DNA from: CAZWCX01 sp964632945
Lineage (GTDB): Bacteria; Planctomycetota; MHYJ01; WSZJ01; CAZWCX01
Reading direction: 5' to 3'
NCBI GenBank assembly: GCA_964632945.1
Contig: CAZWCX010000144.1
Coordinates: 1 to 16,742, forward strand
Length of the DNA stretch: 16,742 nucleotides
Shown: positions 15,401 to 16,742 of the stretch, in pieces
How positions within the stretch are numbered: the first letter of the stretch is position 1
Layout of the letters: every line of letters starts with the position of its first letter
Position numbers and translations under genes: made by a program
Notes under the pieces: generated by a model
What the model saw: the letters and a program-made list of their open reading frames with translations, nothing else
What the model was told of the DNA's origin: nothing
Database searches by the model: none

Positions 15401-15888
15401 AAATGCTCGCCGACGTGTGGGACGCCGGGACCGGGAAGAGAGTCGAGGCGTTCCCGAGTTCGATCGAGGCGCAGCCGTGGACCCCGGCCTTCTCCCCCGA
15501 CGGGCGACGGATCGCGTTCGCCGTCCAGACGAGCACCGGGAGCCTGCTGCGAATCCTCGACATCGACACGGGCCGGGAACTTCTGCAGGTGTCGGACCTC
15601 CCGTACCAGACGATGCGCCTGGAGTGGTCGCCGGACGGACGCCGACTGGCCGCGGTGGCGATGGTGGCAAGCCGGGGCAACGGCGGCGTACGATTGCTCG
15701 ACGCGGAAACCGGCCAGGAGATTCTGGCCCTGGACCCGGAAGGCGCGCCCTATTCGGTCATCGCCTTCAGTCCGGACGGCCGGCGCCTCGCCGCAGCCAC
15801 GCACTCGACGCAGGCGAGCAATTTTCCCGTCCCGGTTCGCCGGGGCGGAGAGGTGAAGGTTCGGATCTGGAACGCGGATCCTCGCTAG
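12475..15888 (+). CDS. Transmembrane Hanks-type Ser/Thr kinase with WD40 propellers
   Basis: A 1137-residue signalling protein. Residues 1-70 are a Pro/Ala-rich disordered tail. The kinase domain (76-340) has a P-loop IARGGMGVVY (first Gly replaced by A84), catalytic Lys K106 in VALK, HRDLKPANILMD (D198, N203), DFG (216-218) and GTPGYMSPEQA. A single membrane helix follows at about 363-386. A charged coiled coil then leads to a DLRGFEWHYLARL linker and about 12 WD40-like blades to the C-terminus (SPDGRRLAA, DGVLRLWD, SPDGRTIAT types), enough for two propellers, probably extracytoplasmic. This is a common architecture in Planctomycetota. All core catalytic residues are present, so it should be active. 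The start at 12475 is preferred over the ATG at 12469 because AGGGGAG lies 6 nt upstream of it; 12469 would place the ribosome-binding site directly against the start. Confidence 0.93.
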   Translation: MSGTDADRGAEGVPPSGAAEPSALPLTRGPAEGLLPTRIVRAPNETASPPDETRTGVGRRETGEGPHAAPPRQFGRYLLRDEIARGGMGVVYRAEDVDLHRIVALKMILGGNLADPDDRRRFRAEAEAAASLEHPHLVPVYDVGEHEGQAYFTMKLFEGNLKDRIPDLLEDPRAVARLMTTVARAVHFAHQHGILHRDLKPANILMDGLGEPHVSDFGLARRVDSGAGLTQSGTVVGTPGYMSPEQAAGATRQLTTATDVYALGAILYTLLTGVIPFDDDDFVQVLIAVREDDPIPPREIRPGADRDLETICLKAMAKDPEGRYASAEALAEELTRWLDGEPIHARPAGAPERAWKWVRRRPLVASLSAVATLSITLGALGILWQWRHAKEERDRAVVAQAEAERNATAARQARAEADSRRDELRQALYVTDVQFARVAWERGELARLDKLLARQVPAPTDRDLRGFEWHYLARLAAGERLRIPDHTPSALCFSPDGRRLAASASGGRIRLLDPATGVETGSVSLPPLQEGEEPAGVAFSPDGTSLQVLLWRAQPGKDGAPDPTALLGALRPSLEPLARTLRASTLPLDGGPASPWAAIDPASIPTPIGGSATQPSIVYLGAPGHIFLCMGFAVSPDRSLLAACGMAQPFDLERLRRMDVDALKELVEKTREALLLWPLGGGEPRVVATERGGMSRWVAFSPDGTRIATASALHSFLDLWEAPSGVHVRRIQTPGIASSLVWGANPVRIAATHVDGRCTLWDPATGVQVADLLGHRGRAAAAAISPDGRTIATGGDDGVLRLWDPERPPGALTLSGHTEMVTDLVFDETGETLVSLDVDGVVRRWDASTGRPLGALSIKTGSLPLVATCLDRHGSRATWRESRESVAVWSVAEGKRAHGIAGTGGDGMTIGFSPDGRTIAIAEHEFSFTRGSVRFLDAQSGAALGTLEGLDAVVLSLRYSRDGARIATVSFRLGGKMLADVWDAGTGKRVEAFPSSIEAQPWTPAFSPDGRRIAFAVQTSTGSLLRILDIDTGRELLQVSDLPYQTMRLEWSPDGRRLAAVAMVASRGNGGVRLLDAETGQEILALDPEGAPYSVIAFSPDGRRLAAATHSTQASNFPVPVRRGGEVKVRIWNADPR

Positions 15889-15939
15889 CCTGCCGGCATC
15901 GCGGAACGGCCTGGAGAGCGCACGAAGGTCTACCCCACC

Positions 15940-16692
15940 ATGCCCAGCCCCGAGGAATTCGGGTACGACGACCCGTGGCTGTACGACCTGCGCACGGCCC
16001 ACCTGCGGGACGACATCCGCTGGTTCCTTCGCGAAGCCGCGCGCACCGACGGAGAGGTGCTGGAACTCGCCTGCGGAACCGGCCGGGTGGCGATCCCGCT
16101 GGCGCGTACCGGAATCCGCGTCGTCGGCGTCGACGCCGACCGCGGCATGCTGGCGCGAGGGCGTGAGCACGCGCGGGAGAGGGGGGCGGAAGTCCGGTGG
16201 GTGTGCGCCGACATGATGCGTCCCCTATTCCGCTCCCGCTTCCGCCTGGTCTATGTCGCTTTCGCCTCGCTGCACGACCTACCGCGCTGGACCGACTGGG
16301 AGGCGTGCTTCCGCTCCGCGGCGGAGTCGCTCGAACCCGGGGGCCGGTTCCTCCTGGATGATCACGCCCCCCCGGTCTCGACCGGGGGCGAGGTCGAACA
16401 TGTCCGACTCCCCTGCGGGCCGACCGGGGGTCCCGTCGACGCTTACCACACGGTGGAAGTCGACTCGGCTGCTCAGACGACCCGCGGCGAAATCCTCTAC
16501 CACCTCCACGATGCCGCAGGGACGCTCACCATCCGTCGCTTCCCGTATCGGGGCTCGTTCGCCCACCCCACGCAGGTGGAGTCCATGATGAGGCGGGCCG
16601 GCCTGCGGCCGGTCGAGCGCCGGGGGGACTACGAAGGGGGCGCCTGGCGGGAGGGGGGGCCGCGGACGCTGTTCCATGCGGTCCGCGACTAG
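15940..16692 (+). CDS. Class I SAM-dependent methyltransferase
   Basis: A 250-residue soluble Rossmann-fold methyltransferase. Motif I is LELACGTGR (41-49). D65 in VVGVDAD ends β2 and should bind the ribose hydroxyls of SAM, and D91 in CADMM is the motif after β3. The segment LVYVAFASLHDL (103-114) is β4, and LEPGGRFLLDDH is the post-motif III block. The pattern fits the methyltransferase-25/41 type; substrate is unknown. It begins 51 bp after the kinase-WD40 stop on the same strand and could be cotranscribed. Only a weak GAAGG lies upstream, about 12 nt away. Its TAG stop is the first triplet of the right-hand palindromic repeat. Confidence 0.88.
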   Translation: MPSPEEFGYDDPWLYDLRTAHLRDDIRWFLREAARTDGEVLELACGTGRVAIPLARTGIRVVGVDADRGMLARGREHARERGAEVRWVCADMMRPLFRSRFRLVYVAFASLHDLPRWTDWEACFRSAAESLEPGGRFLLDDHAPPVSTGGEVEHVRLPCGPTGGPVDAYHTVEVDSAAQTTRGEILYHLHDAAGTLTIRRFPYRGSFAHPTQVESMMRRAGLRPVERRGDYEGGAWREGGPRTLFHAVRD

Positions 16693-16742
16693 CCCGGATT
16701 ATTCGCGAGCAGCTTCGCTGTTCGCGAACAATCCGGCTCCGT
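16690..16742 (+). repeat. Palindromic gene-end repeat, right copy
   Basis: This 53-bp unit matches the reverse complement of 19-71 at 50 of 53 positions, and it begins with the TAG stop of the methyltransferase gene. Here the hairpin loop is TTC, a G replaces A at element position 20 (one G·T pair in the stem), and a T at position 43 restores an A-T pair lower down. Similarity runs to the last base of the window, so the full element may be longer. Confidence 0.85.

Noticed and set aside
12403..16170. 1255-codon open frame antisense to the kinase-WD40 gene
   Set aside because: Arg/Gly/Asp-rich shadow translation with no domains; the plus strand encodes a complete kinase with all catalytic motifs.
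19..16742. Composite transposon bounded by inverted repeats
   Set aside because: The inverted edge repeats are themselves palindromic and tied to stop codons, there is no transposase inside, and the cargo includes housekeeping uvrA. No target-site duplication can be judged at the window edge.

Overview
The window is GC-rich bacterial chromosomal DNA, probably from a Planctomycetota-type or related uncultured lineage. This placement is an inference. It rests on a very long Hanks-type Ser/Thr kinase fused through one membrane segment to a two-propeller WD40 sensor (including the linker motif DLRGFEWHYL), on secreted PQQ-like and outer-membrane β-barrel proteins, and on high GC. No rRNA, tRNA, CRISPR array, transposase, integrase or phage gene was seen.

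Layout, left to right. A 53-bp palindromic repeat lies at 19-71, and its first three bases are the TAG stop of a minus-strand flavin nitroreductase that looks like a bacterial iodotyrosine deiodinase (69-734). Three plus-strand genes follow: a tandem DUF3592-type membrane protein (987-1883), a secreted α/β-hydrolase esterase with a C-terminal CBM20-like starch-binding domain (2129-3379), and a secreted PQQ-like β-propeller protein (3495-4661). A convergent minus-strand gene encodes an unrecognised helical protein with C-terminal membrane segments (4708-6030). A 741-bp stretch (6031-6771) has no intact gene. It holds a decayed copy of the 3' end of the acyltransferase gene found 2.5 kb further on, then a strongly structured leader upstream of an outer-membrane β-barrel gene (6772-8472).

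That β-barrel gene ends in a TAG that again begins a palindromic element of the same architecture (8470-8519). Next, on the minus strand, uvrA (9422-12310) and an LPLAT-type acyltransferase (8631-9425) share an ATGA overlap and a recognisable σ70-like promoter upstream of uvrA. Divergently transcribed is the kinase-WD40 gene (12475-15888), followed by a SAM-dependent methyltransferase (15940-16692). The methyltransferase TAG stop begins a second, inverted copy (50/53 identical) of the left-edge repeat, running to the end of the window.

The genes do not form one obvious pathway. uvrA is nucleotide excision repair, the kinase is signalling, and the β-barrel, esterase and PQQ-like proteins are envelope or exported proteins. 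The most unusual structure is the set of gene-end palindromes that supply or abut TAG stop codons. The next most notable are the decayed acyltransferase duplication, the conserved iodotyrosine-deiodinase substrate triad, and an EF-hand-like loop inside the esterase.
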